Positions 33,091 through 42,419 of a stretch of DNA of 64,000 nucleotides are shown piece after piece. How positions within the stretch are numbered: the first letter of the stretch is position 1; each line of letters begins with the position of its first letter. Under the pieces are notes generated by a model. The model was given only the letters and a program-made list of their open reading frames with translations. It did no database searches and had not been told where the DNA came from. The position numbers and the translations under genes are program-made. Source of the DNA: QALR01 sp900552255 (GTDB taxonomy: Bacteria; Bacillota; Clostridia; Oscillospirales; CAG-272); contig DBFVEH010000021.1 in NCBI GenBank assembly GCA_048526005.1, forward strand, positions 558,001-622,000. The letters are read 5' to 3'.

Positions 33091-34488
33091 TTATACCGTC
33101 TTTTTGAAATAAAGATAAGTCTCGTCCTCACTTACCTTCCGCATCACGGCGGAAAGCATCTTTTTCGACGGCAGATTTTCACGGTAGCATTTGCCGCGCA
33201 CCTCATACATGCCGATCCCGTACAGCGCATAATCGCACGCCGCGGCATAGGCCTCCGTCGCATAGCCGTGTCCCTCATACTCCGGCAGGAGCCGGATGCC
33301 GAGCTCCGCGCCGCCGCGAAAATCGAAATTGTACAGAATCAGCTCCCCGATGAACGTCCCCGCAAGCCGAACGGCAAAATTCATCGCCGTGCTGCTGCCG
33401 AAATCCTTTTTTTGGTCGAGATAAAAATAGTCCTCATCGGGATTTTCGCAGTCACGCCTGTAATCATAGCCCCAGTAGCGGTTCCGCTTGTCATCGAGAC
33501 ACAGCCGGTTATAAACGGGGATATCCTCCTCCGTGATGGCGTCGAGCGTCAGGCGTTCCGTCTCGATCACCGGGATCTTTTCCACATGATAAAGCTCGTT
33601 TTTCACCTTCACATAATATTTTTCAAGAATTTCGATCGGCTGATACTGCATTTTGGAGGTGCGAAGCCCGTGATCGCCGGAATCGTCCTCGCGGTTGATG
33701 TATTTCACATCGCCCGCAAACCTGCGCGCAAACTCCTGCACCATCGCGGGATAAATCCCCTCGTATTCCGGCAGGGCCTTTTCAATATGGTCGACAAGCG
33801 TCTCTCCGCACTTCTCGGCAAGACAGAAGGAAATGAGCGCCCCGTCCTTTATAAATCCGCCGCACCGGAACATCGGGGAGCCGACATACCGCAGCATCTG
33901 CCACGCGCGCTCCAATTCGTTTTTCGCGCCGTGCGAGGTTTTGTGAAATTCCTCCGTGAACCGCTCGCGGAACGCATGGATGAGCGCCGCATCCGCCCCG
34001 GTAAGCTCACGGAAGACCGCGTCGGGATAGCTCGCGTGAAATTTTCTCACATGATTGCGCTGGCCGGCATAGCGTTTTCCCGCAAAATTCACAAAATCGG
34101 AGGCCGTATACAGATAATCGTTGAAGTTGCGGAACGTCCTTGTTTCAACGGTCGGATAGCGTTCCAGTATCTCATGGACATATTCGCGCGGCACCGCGGA
34201 AAACTCAAACGGCAGAAAATTCTCCGCGCAGAACGCCGCCATATCCGCAAATGCGCCGTCAAGGCTCGCGTTTTCCTCCACCGGAAACGGGAAATCGAAC
34301 GCATACCGTCCGCGCACTTTGCCGCGCACGACAAAGCAGCCGTGGGATATCGTATATTCCGAACCCAGCATATAGCTCCACATCAGCTTGAGTCCGAGCG
34401 AATAATCGCTGAGCTTATAGGGACAGAGGGCGTAATAGCTCCTGACGGTCTCTGCGCTTTTTTCATTGATCGGTGTAAATGTAAGCAT
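33091..34488 (-). CDS. DUF2156 domain fused to GNAT acetyltransferase
   Basis: The 465-residue protein has two parts. Residues about 1-295 match DUF2156 (aminoacyltransferase-like, related to the catalytic part of MprF), with KRYAGQRNHVRKF and VKYINREDDSGDHGLRTSKMQYQP. Residues about 305-465 form a RimJ/RimL-type GNAT domain (ETERLTLDAITEEDIPVYN, LLPEYEGHGYATEAY, NLPSKKML). Such fusions occur in Clostridia without a proven substrate; an aminoacyl or acetyl transfer role is inferred. GGAA precedes ATG 34488. The stretch 34489-34665 upstream holds no gene. Confidence 0.85.
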   Translation of the reverse strand: MLTFTPINEKSAETVRSYYALCPYKLSDYSLGLKLMWSYMLGSEYTISHGCFVVRGKVRGRYAFDFPFPVEENASLDGAFADMAAFCAENFLPFEFSAVPREYVHEILERYPTVETRTFRNFNDYLYTASDFVNFAGKRYAGQRNHVRKFHASYPDAVFRELTGADAALIHAFRERFTEEFHKTSHGAKNELERAWQMLRYVGSPMFRCGGFIKDGALISFCLAEKCGETLVDHIEKALPEYEGIYPAMVQEFARRFAGDVKYINREDDSGDHGLRTSKMQYQPIEILEKYYVKVKNELYHVEKIPVIETERLTLDAITEEDIPVYNRLCLDDKRNRYWGYDYRRDCENPDEDYFYLDQKKDFGSSTAMNFAVRLAGTFIGELILYNFDFRGGAELGIRLLPEYEGHGYATEAYAAACDYALYGIGMYEVRGKCYRENLPSKKMLSAVMRKVSEDETYLYFKKTV

Positions 34489-34665
34489 AATCTTTTCCTA
34501 CGAATCTATTGAAAACATTCTTATTTAGTATATCACCATTCTTTTGCTTTTTCAACCATATTTTTCAAGAAAACCTCCATTCTTTCCTCCGAAACCAAAA
34601 AATTGAAGAAAGAAAAAGCCGGCAGCGAAACTCCCGTAACAAAAAAAAGATATCAGCGCCAAAGC

Positions 34666-34699
34666 AAAACCGGCCTCGCTCATAAAACGAAGCCGGTCA
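34666..34699 (-). terminator. Terminator after the FAD oxidoreductase gene
   Basis: Minus-strand ACCGGCTTCG pairs with CGAGGCCGGT (one G-T pair) and is followed by TTTTG, 76 bases beyond the stop at 34775. Confidence 0.65.
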
Positions 34700-34774
34700 T
34701 GATTCCATTTTTTCCTTCTGCCGTCTCATGGATTCGCTGTGATATCCGTATCGAGGCGTTTCGGCGGATTCTTT

Positions 34775-36181
34775 TTACTGCTTTTCTTCGTCCCGCACGA
34801 TTTTTCTGCCCATCAGCACTCCCATGACGGACGCCATCATAAGACCTCTCGTCCAGCCGCTGGAATCCCCGAGGCAGTGAAGCCCCGAAACGCTCGTTTC
34901 CAGCTCCTCGTTCATCTTGACGCGGTTGCTGTAAAATTTCAGCTCTGGCGAATAAAGCAGCGTTTCCGTCGAGGCAAAGCCCGGCACGACATGATCCATC
35001 GCCTGAATGAAATTGATGATGTTCATCATCGCGCGGTACGGCATCGCGGCCGTGATGTCGCCCGCCACCGCGTCCGGAAGCGTCGGGCGCAGGTTGGATT
35101 GGGAAAGCTCCTTCTGCCACGTGCGCTTGCCGTCGAGAATGTCGCCGAAGCGCTGGACGAGGATATGTCCCGCACCGAGCATATTGGTCAGCTCCCCGAC
35201 CTTCTGCGCGTATTTGATCGGCTGATTGAACGGCACATTGAAGTTGTGCGAGCAAAGAATCGCAAGATTCGTGTTGTTGGATTTCAGCTCTTTATAGGAA
35301 TGTCCGTTGACGACGGCGAGATCGTTGTCATAATTCTCCTGACTGACAAAGCCGCCGGGATTCTGGCAGAAGGTGCGCACCTTGTTTTTGAACGGCTTCG
35401 GATATCCGATCAGCTTCGATTCATACAGCACCGCATTGATCTCTTCCATGATCTCGTTGCGCACCTCGACGCGCACGCCGATATCGACCGTGCCCGGCAC
35501 GTGATCAATATTGTGATCCGTGCAGGTCTTTTCGAGCCATTCCGCGCCGCGGCGTCCCGTCGCCACAATGGTTCGCGACGAAAAGATTTCAAGAGATTCT
35601 TTTCCGTTTGTGATCTGCACGCCGAGACATTTGCCGTCCTCGATAATGATATCCGTGCACTCATAGCCGAAAAGGATATCGACGCCATGGCTCAAAAGAT
35701 ACTGCTCGATGGAATAATAGAGCTCCTGCGCCTTTTCTGTTCCGAGATGGCGGATAGGACAGTCCACAAGCTTGAGTCCCGCCTGGATCGCGCGCTTGCG
35801 GATGTCTTTTTTCGCCTCATTGTCGGAGACGCCCTCCACATGCTCGTCCGCGCCGAATTCAAGATAGATTTTATCCGTATAATCGATCGTGCTTTGCACG
35901 ACGTCCTCTCCGACAAGAGTCGGCAGGTCGCCGCCGACCTCATAGCTGAGCGACAGCTTGCCGTCCGAAAACGCGCCCGCGCCGGAAAAGCCCGTCGTGA
36001 TATGGCAATACGGCTTGCAGCTCACGCACCGCTTGGTTTTTTCCTTCGGACAGTGACGATTCTCAATCGCGTTCCCCTTCTCGACGATCGTGATTTTCTG
36101 CCGGCTTCCTCCCCTGATCATTTCAATCGCGGTAAAAATCCCCGCGGGGCCTGCGCCGATGATGACAACATCCGTTTTCAT
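34775..36181 (-). CDS. FAD-dependent oxidoreductase (COG2509 type)
   Basis: The protein of about 468 residues starts with the Rossmann motif VVIIGAGPAGIFTAIEM. It contains CVSCKPYCHITTGFSGAGAFSDGKLSLS near 50 and the FAD-binding end GLHCLGDSSGWTRGLMMASVMG. This family of uncharacterised FAD proteins is common in Clostridia and may be a dehydrogenase or reductase. Its ATG at 36181 overlaps the upstream stop codon (ATGA), which suggests translational coupling with the beta-helix gene; GGGAGGG precedes it. Confidence 0.88.
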   Translation of the reverse strand: MKTDVVIIGAGPAGIFTAIEMIRGGSRQKITIVEKGNAIENRHCPKEKTKRCVSCKPYCHITTGFSGAGAFSDGKLSLSYEVGGDLPTLVGEDVVQSTIDYTDKIYLEFGADEHVEGVSDNEAKKDIRKRAIQAGLKLVDCPIRHLGTEKAQELYYSIEQYLLSHGVDILFGYECTDIIIEDGKCLGVQITNGKESLEIFSSRTIVATGRRGAEWLEKTCTDHNIDHVPGTVDIGVRVEVRNEIMEEINAVLYESKLIGYPKPFKNKVRTFCQNPGGFVSQENYDNDLAVVNGHSYKELKSNNTNLAILCSHNFNVPFNQPIKYAQKVGELTNMLGAGHILVQRFGDILDGKRTWQKELSQSNLRPTLPDAVAGDITAAMPYRAMMNIINFIQAMDHVVPGFASTETLLYSPELKFYSNRVKMNEELETSVSGLHCLGDSSGWTRGLMMASVMGVLMGRKIVRDEEKQ

Positions 36182-37437
36182 GTTTCCCTCCCGTATCCGT
36201 TTTCGCTCGCATCGACGCTGTCCGCGTCTTTGCCCGTATGTTTCCAATAGTCCTCAAAGCCGTCGTAATTTCTGCCGCCCATCCGGCAGTAAAATTCCCT
36301 TTTTTCCATCCGATAAAGGTTTTCGCTCATGTAGATCTGCGCCTCGGCCTCCGGCGCGATGCTGGAATACACCGCGGCGCCCTGCGGCGCGTCTGCAAAC
36401 ACATTGCGAAAAATCCGCAGCTCACCATCCTGCGTCGCTTTCTCGATCCGCCAAATAAAAATATGGTGTCCCATCGGCTCCGGATAAATCTCGGAATTAC
36501 GCGGGACTGTCGCGCCAAGCGAAGAAAACCCGCAGCCCGCATTTTCGCAGAGATTCAGGGAAAACTCCGTATCGACCGGCAGCCGGTCGCGGCATTCGTA
36601 TGCCGCCATTCCGTAGCGGGAAAACAGATTGCGCGAAATCCGCACATGCCGTGCCGGCAGGCAGTCCACGCCGCCCTGATGCGTCACACAGGAATCGTAA
36701 ATCTCATCAAAAATACAATTTTCGACGCTTGTGTCCTCGCAGATATTCCAAAATTCCACGGCGTTTCCGAAGCGGATCTGCCGCTCCGCGCTCCACACGC
36801 AGCCGCCGATAAAACGAAACCGGCAGCCGAAAAGCTCCGTCCGGATTCCCTTGCCGGATACGCCGTGAACGCCGCTCATCTCAAATGAAAGATTCTCGAT
36901 GCGGATATCGTGTCTCGCGTCCGCGAGATTGCGACCGCCGAACACAGCGCATTCGATCCGCCCATAGGCGTCCGCGGGATTTTTCTCCGACCACAGATAA
37001 AGTCCGCCCGTGCAAGGCAGCTTTTTAGAGGAAAATCCATAGCATTCGTCGAAGAAATCCCCCTGCCCCGAAAGCTCGCCGGGGCTCCATCGAAGCGTCC
37101 CGCAGGAGATGCCTCCGTCAAAAATAAAATTGCACGCTTCCGTCTCGGGACGGTTGACACAGCGCCAAATGTTCGGGCTTGCCATCTCCCAATTCCCGGC
37201 TCCGCCGAGATCGACGGAGCCGAGAAAGCGCGGCGCTTCTCCCTCGCCGTATGCCCCATAGACGACGGGATTTCCCTTTTCGCCGGACACCGTTTCCAGC
37301 CGCTCGCGCATCACCGTGCCGCGCCGGAACAGTACTTTGTCCCCCGGTCGGAGCTCCAGATCGCGGTAATCCGGCCGCGGGAAATCGGGGGAGAGGCCGT
37401 CTCCCCTTCCGTTTTCCCGATCGATGTAATAAATCAT
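36178..37437 (-). CDS. Right-handed beta-helix (pectate-lyase-like) protein
   Basis: The protein of about 419 residues begins MIYYIDRENGRGDG and LRPGDKVLFRRGTVMRE, the usual opening of parallel beta-helix carbohydrate-active proteins. It then shows coils such as IRIENLSFEMSGVHGV, VENCIFDEIYDSCVTHQGG and ARHVRISRNLFSRYGMAAYEC. No signal peptide is seen, so it is predicted to be cytoplasmic. It may be a polysaccharide lyase or epimerase-like enzyme; the substrate is unknown. ATG 37437 follows AAGGA by eight bases. Confidence 0.8.
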   Translation of the reverse strand: MIYYIDRENGRGDGLSPDFPRPDYRDLELRPGDKVLFRRGTVMRERLETVSGEKGNPVVYGAYGEGEAPRFLGSVDLGGAGNWEMASPNIWRCVNRPETEACNFIFDGGISCGTLRWSPGELSGQGDFFDECYGFSSKKLPCTGGLYLWSEKNPADAYGRIECAVFGGRNLADARHDIRIENLSFEMSGVHGVSGKGIRTELFGCRFRFIGGCVWSAERQIRFGNAVEFWNICEDTSVENCIFDEIYDSCVTHQGGVDCLPARHVRISRNLFSRYGMAAYECRDRLPVDTEFSLNLCENAGCGFSSLGATVPRNSEIYPEPMGHHIFIWRIEKATQDGELRIFRNVFADAPQGAAVYSSIAPEAEAQIYMSENLYRMEKREFYCRMGGRNYDGFEDYWKHTGKDADSVDASENGYGRET

Positions 37438-37511
37438 ACGCCCATTCCTTTCCTGTGACGGCAACCGAAAAGCTCACGTGCCGATCATTCGGCATGCAGG
37501 GATCTTACGCG

Positions 37512-38000
37512 CTATTGTTTTTTCTCCGTGTAATAACGATAATACTGCGGAACGCCGTTCCACGATTTTCCGTCCCATTCAAAAAACAGCTCGGAAACGC
37601 CGCCGTCCAAAAACAGCGGCAGATAGAGGTCGAAATTCGGGGAAAGCCTCCTCGACGCGCGAAGCGCGTCCGCGCTCATCCAAAAGACGCTGCCCTCGGA
37701 CGTGCCGCCCGAAACCGTTCCGGTAAAATCGCATGTCCGGTAAAGGAGCTCGATATACCGCCTGTTCCCGTTTTTCTCCGCCCAGTGGACGGCGCCGCAC
37801 GGAATAAGATTGCAGACAGAAAGCCCCGTCTCCTCAAAGACCTCGCGTGCGGCGGAGGCGGCAAAGCTCTCGCCCGGCTCGACATGGCCGCCGGGGAACG
37901 TCAGCCCCGGCCAGTCGCTCTTGATCCTGTCGAGCACAAGGACGCGTCCCTCCCCGTCGCACACCATCGTCATGTTGTAAAAGCTCGCGGGGGATTCCAT
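37512..38000 (-). CDS. NUDIX hydrolase (MutT-like)
   Basis: The 162-residue protein has a complete Nudix box, GGHVEPGESFAASAAREVFEETGL (about 37-60). The N-terminal MTMVCDGEGRVLVLDRIK and the WPGLTFPGG signature match 8-oxo-dGTP-type hydrolases. Its start shares a base with the thrS stop codon (TGATG), so it is translated with thrS. Confidence 0.9.
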   Translation of the reverse strand: MESPASFYNMTMVCDGEGRVLVLDRIKSDWPGLTFPGGHVEPGESFAASAAREVFEETGLSVCNLIPCGAVHWAEKNGNRRYIELLYRTCDFTGTVSGGTSEGSVFWMSADALRASRRLSPNFDLYLPLFLDGGVSELFFEWDGKSWNGVPQYYRYYTEKKQ

Positions 38001-39766
38001 CAGCTCTTTCTCGCGCGGATTTCCTGCGCTACCGTTCCGGCGAACTCGTCGAGCTTCATATTGCCCATCACCTTTCCGTCGCGCGTGCGCACGGAAACGG
38101 TTCCCGCTTCGATCTCCTTATCGCCGAGCACAAGCATATACGGGATTTTTTCCAGCTGCGCCGCGCGGATCTTATAATTCGCGCTCTCGCTGCGGTCGTC
38201 GAGCTCCGCACGGATCTTCTGTTCTTTCAGGGCGGACGTGACCTTTTCCGCGTATTCGTTCGCGCGGTCGGTGATCGTGATGACCTTCACCTGCACCGGA
38301 GAAAGCCATGTCGGGAACCTGCCGGCGTAATGCTCGGTCAGAATGCCGATGAAGCGCTCGATCGAGCCGAATACGACGCGGTGTATCATGATCGGCCGGC
38401 GTTTCTGCCCGTCCGCCGCCATATATTCCGCCTCAAAGCGCATCGGAAGCTGGAAGTCGAGCTGAATGGTGCCGCACTGCCATGTGCGGCCAAGCGAATC
38501 CTCGAGATGGAAGTCGATCTTCGGTCCGTAGAACGCGCCGTCGCCTTCGTTGATCACATAGGGAAGCTTCATCTCGTCCAATGCGCTGCGAAGTCCGCTT
38601 GTGGCCATTTCCCAATCCTCGAGCGAGCCGAGATGATCCTCCGGCATGGTCGAGAGCTCTACATGATATTTGAAGCCGAACAGCCCATACACCTCGTCGA
38701 TGAGACGCACGACGCCTTTGATCTGCTCCGGGATCTGTTCCTCCGTCATAAAGATGTGCGCATCATCCTGCGTGAAGCAGCGCACGCGCATAAGACCGTG
38801 CAAAGCGCCGGATTTCTCATGTCTGTGGACAAGGCCGAGCTCGCCCACCTTCATCGGAAGATCGCGGTAGGAGCGCGGCTCCATCTTATAGACGAGCATG
38901 CCGCCCGGACAGTTCATAGGCTTGATACAGAAAGTCTCCTCGTCGATGGTCGTCGTATAGATGTTGTCCTTGTAATGATCCCAGTGACCGGAGGTCTCCC
39001 AAAGCGAGCGGCTCAGCATCATCGGCGTGCTGATCTCCATATATCCCTCGCGGGTATGGATTTCCCGCCAGTAATCGATGAGCGTATTCTTGAGGATCAT
39101 GCCCTTCGGCAGGAAAAACGGAAAGCCGGGACCCTCGTCCATGATGGTAAAAAGTCCGAGCTCGCGGCCGAGCTTGCGGTGATCGCGCTTTTTCGCCTCC
39201 TCGATGCGTTCGAGATACTGTTCGAGGTCCTCTTTTTTGGAAAACGCCGTACCGTAAATGCGCACCAGCATCTTGTTCTTTTCATTGCCGCGCCAGTACG
39301 CACCGGCGACGGAGGTGAGCTTCACCGCCTTGACCGCGGAGGTATACGTGACGTGAGGGCCTGCGCAGAGATCGGTAAACTCCCCCTGACGGAAGAAGCT
39401 CAGCTCCGCGTCCTCCGGCAGGTCGCGGATCAGTTCAACCTTGTACGGCTCTCCCTTTTCCTCCATAAAGGCGATCGCCTCCTCGCGCGGAAGCGTATAG
39501 CGTTCTAATTTCAAATTTTCCTTGATGATTTTTTTCATCTCCGCTTCAATCGCGGCAAGGTCATCCTCGGAGAACGGCGTTTCTCTGTCGAAATCATAAT
39601 AAAAGCCGTCCTTGATCGAGGGACCGATAGCGAGCTTCGTTTCGGGATACAGGCGCTTGACCGCCTGTGCGAGAATATGCGACGCCGTGTGGCGCAGCGA
39701 ATTTCTGCCAAGCTCCTCCTCAAAGGTGGATTCGACGATTTTGCCGTCATGATCGATGATTTTCAT
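38000..39766 (-). CDS. thrS: Threonyl-tRNA synthetase, lacking TGS domain
   Basis: The 588-residue class II enzyme starts directly at the N2 editing domain (HTASHILAQAVKRLYPE near 28; HVTYTSAVKAVKL near 140 includes the editing Cys-His region). It then has the catalytic domain (CIKPMNCPGGMLVYK, RHEKSGALHGLMRVRCFTQDDAHIF, QLDFQLPMRFEAEY) and an anticodon-binding domain (about 490-588). The usual 60-residue N-terminal TGS domain is absent; only about 14 residues precede the editing domain. AAAGGA precedes ATG 39766. Expression is controlled by the T-box leader at 39812-40050. Confidence 0.96.
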   Translation of the reverse strand: MKIIDHDGKIVESTFEEELGRNSLRHTASHILAQAVKRLYPETKLAIGPSIKDGFYYDFDRETPFSEDDLAAIEAEMKKIIKENLKLERYTLPREEAIAFMEEKGEPYKVELIRDLPEDAELSFFRQGEFTDLCAGPHVTYTSAVKAVKLTSVAGAYWRGNEKNKMLVRIYGTAFSKKEDLEQYLERIEEAKKRDHRKLGRELGLFTIMDEGPGFPFFLPKGMILKNTLIDYWREIHTREGYMEISTPMMLSRSLWETSGHWDHYKDNIYTTTIDEETFCIKPMNCPGGMLVYKMEPRSYRDLPMKVGELGLVHRHEKSGALHGLMRVRCFTQDDAHIFMTEEQIPEQIKGVVRLIDEVYGLFGFKYHVELSTMPEDHLGSLEDWEMATSGLRSALDEMKLPYVINEGDGAFYGPKIDFHLEDSLGRTWQCGTIQLDFQLPMRFEAEYMAADGQKRRPIMIHRVVFGSIERFIGILTEHYAGRFPTWLSPVQVKVITITDRANEYAEKVTSALKEQKIRAELDDRSESANYKIRAAQLEKIPYMLVLGDKEIEAGTVSVRTRDGKVMGNMKLDEFAGTVAQEIRARKS

Positions 39767-39811
39767 AATGTGATTCCTTTCTCCGCCAAAAGGCGGCGCC
39801 CATACAAAAAA

Positions 39812-40050
39812 TAAAAAACCTCAAACCGGAAATTTCCGGTTTGAGGTGCCAAAGACACGGTTCCACTCAACGTTTCACTCTGCATCCGCATGTATGCGGA
39901 CTTCCGCGGTAACGGACGGCGCCGGCGCGCCATTTCCTGCGCGCAGCCGCATGGCGGTATTCCTCACAGCCTCCCGAACGCGCTTTCAGCCGCGGCGCAT
40001 CTCTCTGAACGGGATTTCTGCGGGAACATGTCCATGTTGTGCTTTTCCTA
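39812..40050 (-). promoter_or_regulatory. T-box leader (threonine) of thrS
   Basis: On the minus strand the leader has the AGAGAG Stem I element, a candidate specifier loop GAATACC with Thr codon ACC at 39956-39958, and the T-box sequence TGGAACCGTG (39856-39865). A terminator follows (ACCTCAAACCGG and complement, then TTTTTT, about 39812-39848). Uncharged tRNA(Thr) should stabilise the antiterminator and switch on thrS. Confidence 0.9.
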
Positions 40051-40058
40051 CAAGGATC

Positions 40059-40087
40059 AGTTTACACCTGAAATTTTATTTTGTCAA
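40059..40087 (-). promoter_or_regulatory. Promoter of the thrS leader
   Basis: Perfect TTGACA (40082-40087) and TAAACT (40059-40064) with 17-base spacer on the minus strand. Confidence 0.85.
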
Positions 40088-40120
40088 GCCTCTTTTTAGG
40101 ATTCCCGCATTTTCATGGCG

Positions 40121-40636
40121 TCAATCGCCGGACAGTCCCCAATCGATCTCCTCCATCCATGTCCCGCAGCTGAGCTTTTCCGCAAGGAGCGCAGCCTCCG
40201 CCGCCGTACCGGCGGGCGCGCAGATATAGGCGTTTCCTCCCGCATGGCTTTCTCCGTAAAGAAGAATCAGAAGCGAGCCGGAGCCGTCCATACGGATGCG
40301 GCCGAGAAATTCATCCCGCACGCCCTCTTCGTCAACGCACATATAATCGAGGAAGCCGCAGCCGTTTTGCAGCAAAATATCGTTGGTATACGCTTCATCA
40401 AACGTAATCTCGTAGCCTTCGACGGAAATGCGCCCGCGAAAGCGATACGGCCTGAAAAAGCGGTAAGAAAGCACGCCGTCCACGCGAACCTCGACCGTTC
40501 CCTCCTCCGACGCCGCGCGGTAGCCCGTCATTGTAATGTCAAGCGTCTGCTTCCGGCAGGAAAAAAATATCGCAAAAAGGCTCGACAGGCAGAATACGCA
40601 GATCAAAACAATCCAAACATGTCTTTTCAGCCGCAT
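40121..40636 (-). CDS. Hypothetical membrane-anchored extracytoplasmic protein
   Basis: The protein of about 171 residues has an N-terminal basic segment and one hydrophobic helix (MRLKRHVWIVLICVFCLSSLFAIFFSC), possibly a lipoprotein-like or uncleaved anchor. A beta-rich domain of about 140 residues follows with no recognised family. ATG 40636 follows GGAG by six bases; the frame open to 40660 is rejected for lack of a ribosome site. It lies upstream of the thrS promoter on the same strand. Function is unknown. Confidence 0.65.
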   Translation of the reverse strand: MRLKRHVWIVLICVFCLSSLFAIFFSCRKQTLDITMTGYRAASEEGTVEVRVDGVLSYRFFRPYRFRGRISVEGYEITFDEAYTNDILLQNGCGFLDYMCVDEEGVRDEFLGRIRMDGSGSLLILLYGESHAGGNAYICAPAGTAAEAALLAEKLSCGTWMEEIDWGLSGD

Positions 40637-40765
40637 AATAAGCTCCTTTGCTCTCTCCAAGAGCCTTCACAATTTCAAGTTTTTATTATTATAAAGTATT
40701 TTTTCAACAATTACAACAGTATTTTGCATTTTTCCGATAATTTTATTGATAGTCATGAACAAGGA

Positions 40766-40794
40766 TTGACAAAATTCAAAATTTAGGATATGAT
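40766..40794 (+). promoter_or_regulatory. Promoter of the mutarotase gene
   Basis: Perfect TTGACA (40766-40771) and TATGAT (40789-40794), spacer 17, 74 bases before ATG 40868. Confidence 0.8.
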
Positions 40795-40867
40795 AGAAAT
40801 AAAGAACACCGGTAAAATCGACGTCGTTATAAACCTTTGTCGGTCTTATCACCTTTGGGAGAAGCCT

Positions 40868-41713
40868 ATGATAATACTGAAAAACGGACAACTCACCATC
40901 AAAATCAAGCCATACGGCGCGGAGCTTGCCGGCATTTCCGACAACAAAACCGGACGCGAATATCTTTGGCAGGGCGAACCGTCCATATGGAGCGGACAAT
41001 CCCCCATTCTCTTTCCGATCGTCGGACGGCTTTGTTCGGACAGCTTCACCTACCGGGATAAAAAATACTATCTTCCCAAGCACGGCTTTGCGCGCAAAAG
41101 CCAGTTCGAGATCCTGATGGCCTCCGACGAAAGGGCGTCGTTCCGCCTTGAAGCAAGCGAGGAGACCCGCCGGGTATATCCGTTCGACTTCGCTCTGACG
41201 GTGGAATATGCGCTCAAAGACAAAACGCTGTCCGTCTCCAACGCGGTAAAAAATTTGGGGAACGACGAAATGTATTTTTCCCTCGGCGCCCATCCCGCCT
41301 TCAATATCGAAATCGGAGACTTTGTCAAGTTCTCGGATTATGAATCGTTCACGACGCTTCTCTTCAACGAATCCGGCCTCATGTCCGGAGAAAAAGCGCT
41401 CGCCAAGCGCCGTAAAAGCATTGAAATCACCGAGCATAGCTTCGATGGGGACGCGCTGTTTTTCCCGAATCTCGCCAGCACCTCGGCAAAGCTCGTCTCA
41501 AAAAGCGGACGCGAGCTTTTGAAGATGGATTTCGGCAAGGTTCCGTTCGTCGGACTTTGGGCAAAGCCCGGCGCGCCGTTCGTCTGCATCGAGCCGTGGT
41601 ATGGCATCTGCGATTCTCCCGATGTCTCCGGCAAAATCGAAGAAAAGCCGTATATCAACCGTCTCGCAGCAGGCGAGGAATTTCGATTTGAATATTCGAT
41701 CACCGTCTTATAA
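40868..41713 (+). CDS. Aldose 1-epimerase (galactose mutarotase)-like protein
   Basis: The 281-residue protein has the mutarotase beta-sandwich: KPYGAELAGISDNKTGREYLWQG (about 13), SPILFPIVGRL, KHGFARKSQFE with the conserved His, SLGAHPAFN near 136, and CIEPWYGICD with the catalytic Glu region near 240. This LacX/YeaD-like subgroup interconverts sugar or sugar-phosphate anomers. ATG 40868 follows GGGAG; the ATG at 40790 overlaps the promoter -10. Confidence 0.88.
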   Translation: MIILKNGQLTIKIKPYGAELAGISDNKTGREYLWQGEPSIWSGQSPILFPIVGRLCSDSFTYRDKKYYLPKHGFARKSQFEILMASDERASFRLEASEETRRVYPFDFALTVEYALKDKTLSVSNAVKNLGNDEMYFSLGAHPAFNIEIGDFVKFSDYESFTTLLFNESGLMSGEKALAKRRKSIEITEHSFDGDALFFPNLASTSAKLVSKSGRELLKMDFGKVPFVGLWAKPGAPFVCIEPWYGICDSPDVSGKIEEKPYINRLAAGEEFRFEYSITVL

Positions 41714-41721
41714 AACGAAAA

Positions 41722-41746
41722 AACAGCCGTTCTGCGGCTGCTTTTC
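41722..41746 (+). terminator. Terminator after the mutarotase gene
   Basis: ACAGCCG and CGGCTG with a five-base loop, then CTTTT. Confidence 0.6.
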
Positions 41747-41779
41747 ATTTGAAATCAAATTTTTCATGGAGATTATTTT

Positions 41780-42322
41780 ATGAATCAAATGATTATAGAC
41801 GCTCTGAAAACCGCCGACGCCATCGGCTTTGAAAAAGCTGCACCGCTCGCGCGGGACGCGCTCATTTTCCGCGAGGAGGTGCGCGCCATGTGCCGTGCCG
41901 ACCGTTGCCGCAGCTACGGCAGAACATGGTCGTGCCCACCCGGCTGCGGCACGCTTGACGAGATACGCGAAAAAGTCTCCGCCTACACGGGCGGGATCCT
42001 TGTCGAAACGATTGGAGAGATGGAAGACGAATTTGATTTTGAGTCCATAGAACGCGCCGCCGCCCTCCATAAAAAGCGTTTTGAAGCGCTCACTGCGGCC
42101 CTGCGCGGCGACGGACGCGATATTCTCCCCATGGGCGCCGGACGCTGCACCGTTTGCAGGAACTGCACCTATCCCGACGCGCCGTGCCGCTTCCCCGAAC
42201 GCGCCGCGCCCTCGATGGAGGCGGCGGGACTGCTCGTTTCCGATGTCTGTGAAAAATGCGGCATCCCCTATTACAACGGCAAAAACACAACCACCTTTAT
42301 CAGCTGTGTTCTCCTGCGGTGA
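41780..42322 (+). CDS. DUF2284 metal-binding protein
   Basis: The 180-residue protein has many ordered Cys: CRADRCRSYGRTWSCPPGCGTL (38-59), CTVCRNCTYPDAPCRFP (about 127) and CEKCGIPYY near the end. DUF2284 proteins are predicted metal- or Fe-S-binding proteins of anaerobes and often sit with transporters or methyltransferases. No partner is evident here. The gene follows the mutarotase by 66 bases. Confidence 0.85.
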   Translation: MNQMIIDALKTADAIGFEKAAPLARDALIFREEVRAMCRADRCRSYGRTWSCPPGCGTLDEIREKVSAYTGGILVETIGEMEDEFDFESIERAAALHKKRFEALTAALRGDGRDILPMGAGRCTVCRNCTYPDAPCRFPERAAPSMEAAGLLVSDVCEKCGIPYYNGKNTTTFISCVLLR

Positions 42323-42357
42323 AATATCGGTACGCGCACATTTTTTCCGCGCACTCC

Positions 42358-42386
42358 TTGCATTTGACGATGGGTTGTGATAGAAT
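42358..42386 (+). promoter_or_regulatory. Promoter of the 42420 acetyltransferase gene
   Basis: TTGCAT (42358-42363) and TAGAAT (42381-42386) with a 17-base spacer, 33 bases before the start codon. Confidence 0.6.
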
Positions 42387-42419
42387 GATGGAAAATATTC
42401 GAGAGAAGGATTCTGCCAT

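Noticed and set aside
40790..40867. N-terminal extension of the mutarotase
   Set aside because: The ATG at 40790 overlaps the -10; a ribosome site precedes ATG 40868.
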